Source: Xanthoparmelia taractica
Taxonomy: Eukaryota > Ascomycota > Lecanoromycetes > Lecanorales > Parmeliaceae
Assembly (NCBI GenBank): GCA_033085395.1
Contig: JANQBS010000096.1
Coordinates: forward strand, 1-64,000
Direction: 5' to 3'
DNA: 64,000 nucleotides
A model generated the notes under the pieces. That model searched no databases and was not told the origin of the DNA. It saw nothing but the letters and a program-made list of their open reading frames with translations. Shown one piece after another: positions 12,181-23,293 of the stretch (positions are counted from its first letter, which is position 1; each line of letters starts with the position of its first letter). The position numbers were made by a program, and so were the translations under genes.

Positions 12181-13019
12181 TTTGGAGGGTTGCTGGGTAA
12201 TTGGGATCGGGGAAGGGAAAGCTTTGCATTCTTCTGACAACGGCTGTGTGCCTGGATCACTCTACAGTCTAGACTAATGTATGCTGTTCAGTTTGGGACG
12301 CGACTAAAGGTCACGTGAGCACATACGCATCTTGATCAGCATACGCTTGTAGCTCAAAGCTCAAGCAGTGAAAGAACAAGCGCCAAAAGCCTGAGGCTTG
12401 GTGTTTTAAGTACCTAGAGTCCTCAACATGAATAAATGACTACAAGGGCAAAGGAAATCATCTATCTTCTGCTGTTCCAAGCCAGTTCTGCTAGTCCATG
12501 AGGAGCAGCAACAGCTGCTGCCAGAAGATCATTCTATGCCGACTTTTCCCTCCTTCATGCCGACTTCCAGATGCAAACCCAGAACTGCTGCGCGGTCCAG
12601 TGGGAGGGCAGCGCAAAAAGAAAACAGGAAAACCCCCCGAACGCTGACTCCAATGCAGTATTATGTTAGGTAATCCCACAATATTAAAGAAGCCACATTC
12701 GCGTGCGTATATACGATCGAATGGAAGTGGACCATGCAGATGATGTTCGATCCGAGCAGCACTCCTCTCAGCTTTCTCTCGCTGATGAGGATGAATCTTT
12801 CTTGCGCGATGCTTCGTCGTCTATTGTTGGTGAATTGAAATAAAGTAAAGGCCATGGACTGTATGCAATGCCGGTGGATGTAGCTGTTTCGGGGCCCAAG
12901 ATGACGTAGGAAGCTTCATAGGTGAGGGCGAAGCACATGGGAAGGGCGCTGCTGCGGAGACCGATTGTCTTCCGTGGTACCGCAACGGCGTTGGCTGTGT
13001 CGGATGAGCAAATACCCTA
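12181..13019. other. Intergenic gap, no gene seen
   Basis: This head-to-tail gap lies between hsk3 and the ketopantoate-reductase-like gene, both on minus. It contains the hsk3 promoter and the 3' end of the other gene. Open frames near 12491-12855 lack recognisable features. Confidence 0.4.
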
Positions 13020-15514
13020 TTACTGGACCCCTACCGGGTGTCCTTGGAGACGGGCAGCCTGTTGCGGTGCGAGGCTACTTTGACTGCTGTGAGCCGAAGG
13101 GTCGGATTCGATGTGCGCACTGGCACCACTATCGCCACTCCCCGCGCTGGCACTCGCACTACCAGTCAGACTACGTACATTCTTTTGTATGGGGCCTTTG
13201 AGTGGGTATTGGTTGCTCACCCCAGCGCGTTGCTCGACTTGTTGCGGTGCCGCAGCGTTTCCATGCCCAGGAGGATATCTAGGCACAGGTTGACGCATCA
13301 TGCCCGGAGGCGACGGCCCCTCGATGGGATGCGTTGAACCTGGTGCCATATATCCATCTTCTGGCGGAGACGGCCTTCCCATGTTCCTCCCATTCAACAG
13401 ATTGCCAGGAGAATGACTTGTCCGCCGAGGCATTCCCGGGTTCGGGCTCGGATAAGCGCCATTCATGCCAGCGTTGTTGCCTGCCCCTTGCAACTCATTC
13501 AACCGAGCAGCCGTCAGGGAATTCGTCCTTGATTCCTCCCCTATCGCCTTCCGGTCGACGTTCCCATATCGATTGGAAGAGTATCCCATCAAAGGATTGT
13601 CTAAAGGATTGTCGTGCATTGTTGGCATGCTCGCCATCAGCTGCGCCGAAGCGCGGTTTCTACTCATCCCTGGCCGAGGTCCGAAGCTGTGACTTTGGCG
13701 CATGCCACCATTTCGTCCCATCGACCCTTCAGGGTTTTGGCGGATTTGACTGAGACTTGGCGCCTTCCGCGTCCTGCGAGAAGTGACACTCATCATATCG
13801 ACATTATCAGGATCGATATTGGGCAGCGGCGCCTGCATCGCCATCGGGTCGAAGAAGTCGTCGTCATCATCATCTTCATCATCGAAGCCGCCTCGGTGAG
13901 AAGGCGGTGGCTTTCTAGATCCTTTCCGCATGTTGTATTCTTGTTCCCTCAGTTGCAGCTCCCTCTGCCGCAGATTGAGCTCTCGCTCCCGGATCGCCAG
14001 TTCCGAGGAACTTGGTGTGCCATTGCTCATGTCAGCGCCATAACCAGGAGCCACGCCTCCTTCCGGTATATCATCATAGAGAACTAAATGACTGAACTCT
14101 CCCAAGTCATCACCTTCGAAAGATGGTCGCCGGGACAATTGATTGGGTGGCGGTCCTCGAGGATTGTAGCCATTGGACTGACGTGATGGATATCCATTCA
14201 TCGTGGGTGGTCCCGGTCCTCGCCGCATTGGAGGCCCCATTGAAGGTGTTCTTCCTCCACGCATGCCGTTGCCATTCATCGGCGGTCGAGGAGGGGCGGA
14301 GGATAATCGAGGAGGCGGAGCAGTACCGGGTGGTAGATTTGCGGACAGTGGCTGGACCGCGGGCCGTTGCTGGTTGACGATGTTACAGTGGTGGAGCAGC
14401 GCATATAGAGTCTCAATGCGTGGTACTCGGACACCTGTCTCCTGAGCAAGTTTGATTGGGGATCCGAGGTAGGTCTCCACTTCCATAGGCCTTTTCGCGG
14501 TGAAATCTTGATACATGATGCTGTTGGTGTCCGAGGGCTCTGACATTCTCCGCATTGTGTTATTCTTGAAGTCAGCGTCAAACTGACAGCCCTGAGATCT
14601 TGCGATTTGCAAAAGCTCGTCTATCACCTCTGCTACCATTGACCGAACGCCAACCTTCTCTAGCAACTCCGCATGGGAGGGAGCTTCAAATAGAACACTG
14701 GGCGGATGGAATGCGATTGGCCTGGAGCATGTCAGTGAGGATCGACCTGAACAAGCTCTCGTAGACTCACCCTATCATACGCTCGTACTGTTGTTGTCTG
14801 ATGTTTTGAGAGACCTTGCAGTCGACCTGGCCTGTGCTCAAAGTCATAGCCAAAGCCTCAGCCATATCATTCTGTATGGCCGCCGGAATGGCCTCGTTCT
14901 TATTGGCCGGGCCAACCCATACATCTGTGGCTCCAACATGTTCGAACTCACTTGCTCCCAGTTGTGTGATTTCAGCTCCCGATACCAGTGACAGCACAAC
15001 ATTCGTTGGAAATCTCTGTTCCAAGTGAGACTCGACTCCGAGGGTGTTGGTGGTATTGACGAGGATGCAGGTGTGTTGAGGAGTAACGACCGACTCAATG
15101 ACCGCAGCTAGATCGTAGACATCTGGTAATGCTTTGACGCAGAGGAGGACATAATCGAAGGCTGGTTTTTTGCCCGCTGCATCTTCCGGACTTCTGACGA
15201 CTTTGACGGGTCAGCTTGACGGGGATATGTGAGGATTGGGTGACTAGTGGCCTACCGTGACGTGGCTTAAATCTTTCATTGCCAAAGAGCTTGGATCTGT
15301 CAGAAAGCAGGTTAGCTCTTGTCCTTCGTCGTACATTCGATGAGAGCTCTGCCTACTTGAAGGATATTCCATATTGGGCGACCGCTTCGTATCCTGATTT
15401 CCAGACCAACGTCACATCGCAGGCATTGGTAGCTTGAAGCCTCCATGAGAGGAAGGCCGAGATCTGGTTTCCCCCTACAGACAGGATCCGGAGTCTAGGA
15501 GGACTGGGTGCCAT
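13020..15514 (-). CDS. Ketopantoate reductase (PanE/ApbA)-like protein with long disordered tail
   Basis: The model is complement(join(13020..14721, 14771..15200, 15256..15296, 15357..15514)), 776 aa. Introns of 49, 55 and 60 nt all join in frame. Residues 1 to about 330 match the ApbA/PanE fold. The nucleotide-binding start is ILSVGGNQISAF near residues 10-21, a variant of GxGxxG. It is followed by DYVLLCVKALPD, ILVNTTNTLGVES, and a C-terminal helical part with TAKRPMEVETYLGSPI and ALLHHCNIVN. PanE enzymes reduce ketopantoate with NADPH in pantothenate synthesis. The remaining ~445 residues are Pro/Gly/Met/Ser-rich, with a short coiled coil of RERELNLRQRELQLREQEY type (about 449-473) and an acidic Asp/Glu run (about 489-498). 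The divergent dinucleotide loop and the tail suggest it may not be the pathway enzyme. Confidence 0.85.
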
Positions 15515-18027
15515 TGTGGAGGTGGATATGACCCAGGAACAGTCGTGATAGATCCTTTGATGTTATTCGAATCCGCTCGATATCAGGTGTGGCCTTTGAC
15601 CAGCTTGTCCCAACTCTTTCTATGTCGGAGCGGCCAACATTTAAGCTGAGATTGCGCCCGAAACACAGCGGCTGAGATGAGAAAGCGACGGGCTGGGTAA
15701 GGAGCGTGATGTGTTTGTAAGTCGAATGGAACCGAGAGATGGCAACGAGTGGATGTTGACTGGGCCAGACGGCAAGGTAAAACAGTGGGAAAATTCGTAG
15801 CAACGGTCTTGTCTTGTCGCGCCAAGCGAAGTTTTAGAGTTGAGTTGCACGATGTTGGGCCTTTAACAACAACGAGATTAGGAAGGAAAAGCGAGTGGAT
15901 TGCGAGAAAAGAGCTGTCGCTGGGATTTTGACGAGAGAACGAAAAATCCTGTCTGATTGTATGTATGTAATCAAAGACGAGCTGGCACTAGGTATTGTCG
16001 ACGTGCAACCGGCGGGCTCGCTATCAATTATCAAGAGGAAGTCGGCGGATACTAGCTTTAGCACATCCGGGTCGAAATCCATGGCATCCAACACACGCTC
16101 TTCATACTTTACTTTATTACTTTTTAGCTCTTCGTCTGCATAGACGATCACATACACATACTTCTACACTACAGAACACAGTACGTTGGGAAACTTGTGG
16201 GAAAATGGGGGTACGTACGGGCAAAAGCAAGGGTCAGAGCTGGGAGCATGAGTAGGGAGTACTTCGTACTTTGTCTGCCTCTTATTTGATGCCAATCTCA
16301 CTCTTGCAACGCCTATTGGTAAAGTGTTTCACCCAAGGTGTGGGTACTTCGTTGCCTGCACGCAGGATTTGATAATTCAGGGGGATGCATACTTCGTACC
16401 TTAGCATAATCTAGAGTGGGGAGTCGGCCTACGTCTTGCAGGCCGGCAAACCCAAACCCCGAGTGCCCGCAATCTCTCTGGCTTCACGCGTCGGCAGCTA
16501 GCACAAGCCAGCCAGCAGCACGATAGCCCACTGAATCTTGCTAACAAGGGGTGCGTTTGCCATGGATCACGCAAAAGCTTGAAAAAGAAACCCAAAGGCT
16601 GTGCTAAAGTGTCTATCATTATCGTTGCTGCTATTATTATTCCAGTCCTAGCGCAACCTTTTGGCGATCGGCTAAGAGCTGGAGGATTCTCCGTGGTGCC
16701 GCGTAAGTAGCTTACATAACCCCTTCCTGCCAGGCTGCCACCATGTGCACCCTCTCTCTCTCCCACACTCTCACTCACCCCTCCACCAATCTTTCTCCAC
16801 CGTGCTTTTAACTAGCCCTTGCTTTGCACACCACCAGCTCCAATTACGTGACACGTCCTTCCATCACCCATGTTTCTCTGGTAATCTTCATTGTCAGCAT
16901 CCTTTGGTTGTCATGTTCAGGGTTGGCACTTTTTACATGACGATCCCTCCCAATAAAACCACGGGGCCCGCGTTGCTATTCATAGACTGCTCGGCCGAAG
17001 AAATTGGAGGCCCGTGTCGGTCCTCAATTCGATCACTTGCAGTTCCCCAGAACATCTGTAGAGTAAGCAAGCGGAGCTTCTCATGGGTGCAACCATTCAG
17101 GTTATAGGGCGAGAGATCAACCGTCCTTCTGGTACATCTTAACAATGCCACACTCGACATGGCTGGCCTCGGGATGTACGAATAGCTTCATTCCCGTCGC
17201 CCATTCGAGACACAGCGATGTCTTTCCGGTGGCGGTTTAAGCTCGGCGCTGTTATCAGGATCTACTGTGCGATCTCTACGCTCCTCACTCTGAATCCCTT
17301 CAATGTACGCAGTATGGAGTTCACATCGTTCGGCAAGAGTAGAGCAGATCCATCCCATCTGTTACCGAACTGTTATTCCCATCACCAATGTACAGATCTG
17401 TCCCACAAGCCCAAGGGCGTCGAGCGTGCCGCTACTTACAAAGGGGTCACACTCATTCTGGTATTAAAGGCATTAGGGATCTGGAACTGTGTCTTTGCGC
17501 TAAACAAAACAGGTCAATACGGCTCAGGTTCGGCTGTGGACCACGAGCAACACCAGTTCAAGGTTAAGCAGGGAGCTTTGCTGGAAGAAATGCTACGGTA
17601 AAGGGTTCTTGCCCGCGCGACACTGAGCTAAGATTCTAGAGATTTTCCCACTCCTACTTGAACCCATTGGCTTGTCTGTTACTTTAGCAAGTTACTCGTT
17701 TCTGAGAATGAGAATGTTGGTTTAAACCCCAACTATGGTATCTTTCATGCATTTTGTCCCATGAGCATGACATTACGGCTTTCCAATGTCCCAGCTCCTT
17801 CCTTCTAAGATACTCTTTGCTCAACCGTTTTCTGGCATGAAGAAGCAATGATTTGCGAACGTTCTAGACGCATTGATCAAGGGGACGAACGCCTCATTCA
17901 CACGACATCGAGCTCTGTGATCAACGACAGGTATTCCAGTCATTTTCCCGGTGGTTGAAAGAATCTCCGTACGGCCGTTGGCGCAACCCGAAAATCACCG
18001 TTCGCTTTATTCCTTTTTAGCTGATTG
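15515..18027. other. Intergenic region between two minus-strand genes
   Basis: No gene is recognised. Open frames (15834-16157 minus, 17218-17601 plus and others) have no domain or splice partner I can support. The palindromic word tacttcgta occurs here at about 16259 and 16388. The segment next to 15515 should hold the promoter of the ketopantoate-reductase-like gene. Confidence 0.4.
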
Positions 18028-20283
18028 TCATAGTCTTCGTAGGCCTTTGCCACCCCTAACCAAGAATGGGCTCGGCATCTCATCTCTCTCTGGATCCCAG
18101 ATCGGTACATCTCCAGCACTCCTCAGATTCTCCTTCGTATCCTCCACGATTTCCTTCTCAACTCTCTGCGCTTGACTGAGTCCTCCAGCCCTCGCTTGCG
18201 CAAGCTCAACCAACGTCCTCCCGCCTCCGTTTTGACCGAACAGATTTCGCTGCATAACGGCTTTGAACATCTCGTTCTCGGTGCTACTAGTAGCTGGTTT
18301 AGGCGGCGCCCTACGAATGGGCGAGAATCCGGAGTGCTTTGGGCTTGGCGGCGAGGGAACCCGGGATGGTCGGTTAGACGCTGCTGGTGGGAAGAGCGTA
18401 GGCTGAGGGCAGCCGTTGATGTGGTTCATCGGGGCGGTTTTCTGACGGAGGAGGCCAGGCCGGCTGGGAGCCTTGAAGGGGTCGGGAAGACCCGACGGTG
18501 CCCGGGTGGGTGAAGGTAGGTCAGGAAGGGTATCTTCTTCATCTTCGACAATCATTGATGAACGTGGCAACGATGTGTGCGGTGCAAGTCGCTGCTTCTG
18601 AGCCGCGGCTGCAGCGAAGATGTTGTTGCTGTTCGGTATCCCAGACGTATTTGCGGCAGCTGTGCGGCGGGGCGAGAGGGAGAGGCAGGCGATCGACATC
18701 GGTGAAGGATCAACCATCTGTACATCCATCGGTGAGTCAAACCCAGTGCGGGCCCTAGCTAACGCGGTTCGGGTTCTCTTCTTGGGTGGTGTTTTGGATT
18801 GGATGACTGGGGGAGATTCGACGGAGAGGCTGCTCAAGTCCGTCAACGACGGGAAATCGGAATCTGTGTCCGTGCTGACAGACGAAAGCTGGACAGCCGG
18901 TGGACTAGGCTGTCCTGCTTCTTTCGCAATTGGCCGTGAGCCTAGCCGAACTTGCACTTCGGCTTCGACTCGCGACTGGACTTCGGTCTCGAACATTTTA
19001 TGGAGCCTCTCCTTCTCCATCTGGACTTGTCGGTCGATTTCCAGTCGGGCCTTGACCTCCCATTCTCGACGCATTGTCGATTCTAACCCAGCCCTCAGCT
19101 TCTCCTTCTCCCCGTTCCAGTTCAAAATCTTGACCTCGACTTCTTGGACCTTTCTCACGGCCTGCTCTTCTTTCACCCTTAATAATCTTCCTAGCTCAAC
19201 TACCTCCCTCTCCTTTCTCATGAGTCGCACGGCAGGCAGATTCAGCAGACTCGCAGTGTCAGGTCGCTTTAGTGGGTTGATATTCAAGCAACTCTTGATG
19301 ACGTTCTGTAATTCCTGAGAGTATACGCTTGGCAGTGGATCTACCCGACCTTCCTTAATCTTCTGTATCAAATGAAAATGTGTCTTGGCGTTGAAAGGTT
19401 GAGTCCGCGCGCAAAGCTCGTACATCACGCATCCAAGGGACCAAATGTCCGAGTGAAGGGTATATCGTTCCGCAGCACATATTTCAGGCGACATGTAGAA
19501 CGGTGTTCCGACGTACGTGGAAGCGAAGTCGTGGGATTGCATCAGCTTTGACAAACCGAAGTCTCCAAGCTTTACCGAGTTGTCTGCGCCGAGGAATACT
19601 AAGAAGGTCAGTGTCGGCCCGAGCACAAACACATCTGGTTGTAGCGTACTGTTCTCCGGTTTCAGGTCTCGGTGCAAGATCATGACTTGATTTTTCCCTT
19701 TCAAACCCAATGGCTTCAGAGCCCCGCATGGTCCCATGGCGTTCCTGCCAACCTCTGGAGCATCGACACCGTAATGGCACCGGTATAGAGCGGCGACGAT
19801 CTGAGAAAAGATACTCCAAACATATTCCTCATCTGCATACTGGTTCTTTGCTTTGAGTTTGAGGATCTCCTTGCTCAGATCACCTCCTCCACAATACTCC
19901 ATGTACAGATAGAGTTCCTGCGTCGGCTTCAGGTGTTCTCGGTGGTAGTACCCCACAATGTTCGGGTGTTTGAGGGAGTTGAGGATAGAAAATTCGGCGT
20001 GGAGCTGTTCTCGCTCTTTCTGAGACATCCTTATGTACTGGATCTCTTTTCGACATAGGATCTATCGAGGAGATTTGTCAACAGCCCTGAAAACTTCCGA
20101 GTCTGTGAAAGTCAATAGCTTACATGGCCGTCTGATATCCGTCTGACCTTCCTGATTGTACCAAAGGATCCTCGACCTATGAGAGCGATCAGCTCTGCAA
20201 TCAATGATCTGTCGGGGTCAATTTCAAGTCTAACCTATCGTCTCCAGTACTTCGTATTTCTCTGGCTCCAGTGAGGAGGCCAT
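18028..20283 (-). CDS. nimA: NIMA (Nek2/Kin3/Fin1) mitotic serine/threonine kinase
   Basis: NIMA promotes entry into mitosis and chromatin condensation and acts in the nucleus and at spindle poles. The model is complement(join(18028..19598, 19650..20061, 20124..20176, 20235..20283)), 694 aa, close to the 699 aa of Aspergillus NIMA. The kinase domain has G17-R-G19-S-F-G22, catalytic K39, HRDLKPEN at 164-171, DFG at 184-186 and SPE at 208-210. FAST ends at Thr199, the same position as the activating Thr199 of A. nidulans NIMA. The last intron (51 nt, 19599-19649) is a multiple of three without a stop, so unspliced RNA would insert 17 residues inside the kinase; splicing restores HRDLKPENIFLGADN. 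A coiled coil follows the kinase domain (about 275-370), then a Ser/Pro-rich regulatory tail. Confidence 0.95.
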
Positions 20284-20606
20284 GCTGGCGATGGAGACTG
20301 AATTATGTACCTCAAATGTAACAGGATTGGTTCCGATGTTATTAGTAGAATGCTGAAGCCACGGAATTCGTATTAGGACCCTTCACAGATTATCAGAATC
20401 TCACAGGTTGTCGAAATGAGAGTTGATGGTACCTTGCAGATCCTCCATGTTTACCTATTTCGTTGTAAGGAGCAACACCCGCAGAGGCCTTGGCACTTTG
20501 ACGCCACAGTCTTTCGACATTTGCGGTCTATTCGGCATATTCATTTGCTCTACTTCAATCGACTCGCTGCTGGATAGCTAGAGATCGTTGCCGTGCTCCA
20601 ACCACC
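20284..20606. promoter_or_regulatory. Divergent promoter of nimA and the BTB gene
   Basis: Start codons of nimA (minus) and the ankyrin/BTB gene (plus) are only 323 bp apart, so both promoters and 5' leaders share this interval. I see no obvious TATA box. Co-regulation is possible but not shown by sequence. Confidence 0.6.
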
Positions 20607-22613
20607 ATGGTACTTAGAAAGGACCAGATTGAAGCTAATCTTCAAGAAGAGAAGAAGCTGATCGAGGAAGGCAAACTTAAGGAAGACAACCCTCTCGACG
20701 AGAGTGAAACGTTCATCAAGCTGTGTGACGCTTGTCGTCGCGGAGACCTGAAGACTTGCCAGGAGATGATTACAGAGGGTGTTAATATCAATGCGAGAGA
20801 TCGCTTCGACTACACGCCGTTGATCCTGGTATGAGTGTGCCTCGCTCTTCCCCACCCCTTCTCTCACTGCTTGCTAACGCCTCAAGGCAAGGCTAGTCTG
20901 TGTGGCCATTTCGAGGTTGTACAGCTGCTACTCGAATCTGGTGCTCTTTGTGAAAGAGATACATTCCAAGGAGAAAGATGTCTTTATAATGCCCTTAATG
21001 ACCGAATACGGAATCTACTGCTCTCGTACGACTACTCAAAATCCACCAACCCGCTGCAACCTCTCGCCTCGCATATGACCTCTCTATTGACCAGAGAGCA
21101 TCCCCGGACCTCCGACATTCTCGTTGTCGCTGCCGGAGAGTCTTTTTGTCTGCACAAATTCGTTCTATCGGCAAGGTCTCCGTACTTCGCAAGGAAGCTG
21201 TCCGTAGCACCTGATACGACGTCATGGAAACTCCCTTCCGCAGTTCCCCCTCAAGCTTTTGGGGTAGCCATTAAGTACATCTACCTCGGTGAAATACCTA
21301 CCGATGTCGGTGCTGGGCCGGGCACTGGCTTTTCCGAGGATGAAGTACTGGAAGGGATCAACAAGATAAGCCGGCAATTGGAGATCATGAGTCTCTGGGA
21401 TGATGTCCTTGAAAGCGATGATCGCAGATTTGCGAGGCAGCGGAGAACAAACGAGGTTGAGAAAGGCCGGGATCAGCTGGAGGCTTGGTTCTCAGACAAC
21501 GTGCTAAAACATAAGGTCATCATTGATACAGCTAAGGCTGACAACGTTAGATGGGATCGGAGCAACGGCATTTTTGCAGATGTGTTGCTGAGGGCGGATG
21601 AGTCTGAAGAGGCTTCTGAGCCCGAACTTCGTCTGGCAGAAGATCTCCAGCGAAGGGAAGCAGACACGAGGAATAGCATCCCCATTGGTCCCCTCATACA
21701 AACATCACGGTCTCCATCTCGAAATCGAAATCCTCGCAAGTCTGTACTATTCCCTGTTCACCGGGCCATGCTCTTGCGTGCGGAGTTCTTTCTTGCAATG
21801 TTCTCTTCGGCCTTTCGGGAAGCACAGACCACAGAGCATCTACAAGTAATCTCGATAGATTGCTCCCCGGAAGTCTTGGAGGTCGTTTTGAAGTTCCTGT
21901 ACACGGAAAAGACGGATTTTCCACTTGACATAGCCATCGACGTTTTGTTTGCCGCCGATCTCCTCTTGATCGAAAAGCTGAAATTGAAGGCTGCAGTAGT
22001 AATCAGCACTCTTGGCAACGGGTCAATGTCACAGATCTCTAGGAGACCGGACGCTGCTGAAACTTCACCTCCCGAGCAAGAAGAGTTGGACATCTATGAC
22101 GTGGTCCGCGCAGGTTGGCTCACACGTGTTCCAAGACTTGAAGAATTCGGCGCCAGGCACTTTGCTTACCGACTGGAATCTTACATTAATGAAGAGGATT
22201 TCGCGGACCTTGTCCGAGAGAGTGCCAACAGGATCAAAGGAAGACAAGAGACGGACACCATTGAGCTACTCGATGATATCCGTTATTATTTGTCAGAGCG
22301 TTTTCGCTTGCGCTTCGAGGACTCTGGTCTGGAAGACATGATGGAAGAGGAGCCTACAGTCTCCACAGACATTGGGTTCAACCCGTATGGGAAGCCGCCT
22401 GAAGATGGAAGCGTTGATGTGGGGTCAATGCCGAATGGTGATACCGGGCGAGGTGATGAGGATATGTCTTCAGAGAACATGACGAAGAACGGTACCGTTA
22501 GGACCCTGGATGGGGCAATTGCGGGGGATGAGCTGGAGAAGGATGCAATCGATTATCAGATACTGCTCGGTAAGATAAATGGACTTTTAGAAAAATTAAA
22601 ACTCGATGCTTAG
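20607..22613 (+). CDS. Ankyrin repeat and double BTB/POZ domain protein
   Basis: The model is join(20607..20828, 20892..22613), 647 aa. The 63-nt intron has a gctaac branch site. Of two nearby acceptors (20886 and 20891) only the second keeps frame, giving TPLIL-ASLCGHFEVVQLLL, a continuous ankyrin repeat. Ankyrin repeats occupy about residues 35-105. A first BTB starts near 147 (TSDILVVAAGESFCLHKFVL). A second, split BTB lies at about 310-430, where VLFPVHRAMLLRAEFFLAMF is clear. The C-terminus is acidic. This layout matches ABTB1-type proteins and fission yeast Btb proteins, which act as substrate adaptors for cullin-3 ubiquitin ligases; the substrate is unknown. Confidence 0.85.
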
Positions 22614-23293
22614 TCAACACGAATATATTGAACGTGGTCGAAATTTCCAAGCTACCGTCGTTGAACAATTGCCCGTGGATCACATAGACAATTTTGATCT
22701 CCTTTCCCTCCGCATTTCCCCTCTTTTCTTCTTTCTCTTCTTCTTTTTCTTTTTCCTCTTTTTCCTCCTTTCTTGTGGTCTTTTTTTCGAAAGATTATGA
22801 AGATGCTTTGTTCAAAAATGGGTACCCTTCGTTGTGATAGCTCCCATGGTGAGGCTCTTATGCATGATAAGGTAAGCGTCCGTGGCAGCCAAACGGGTTG
22901 AGACGATAAGGTAGTGTAAAGCACTAAAGTATAGGATTTGGTTAGTAAGCAGAGCTAAGCTCTCGAGATATTCTTCGTCTCCTCTACTATAGCAAGTAGT
23001 AAATCATCACACTCGTTCTTATCCACTCAACTACCTCAAAACGCTTACTCTCATTCCTTGATTGTTGTCAACCTCTTCTCCCTCATTCGCTCCAAGTATG
23101 GACACTTCTTTTGTCAACGCAGCGCACTTTCCCTGACTGAAATCCGGGAGTTGGGAAAGCCGAAAGATTACCGGTTTGACCACGGATAGGCAGTGGACCT
23201 TCAATCAACGCTCAACCAAACTTGATGCGTTAATCCGCTCCCATATCCTTAATTTTTCCCAAGACTCCGGCGTTCGAGTGTGGCGACTTCCAA
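22614..23293. other. Intergenic gap with long pyrimidine tract
   Basis: Sequence between two plus-strand genes. A T/C-rich tract at about 22700-22790 lies just past the BTB stop codon. The right half is the presumed promoter and leader of the Trp-like gene. No gene is seen. Confidence 0.45.

Noticed and set aside
13334..14445. Plus-strand frames opposite the ketopantoate-reductase tail
   Set aside because: They are mirror frames of GC-rich coding sequence on the other strand.
18620..19318. 232-codon plus-strand frame opposite nimA
   Set aside because: Antisense shadow of the nimA coiled-coil and tail region.
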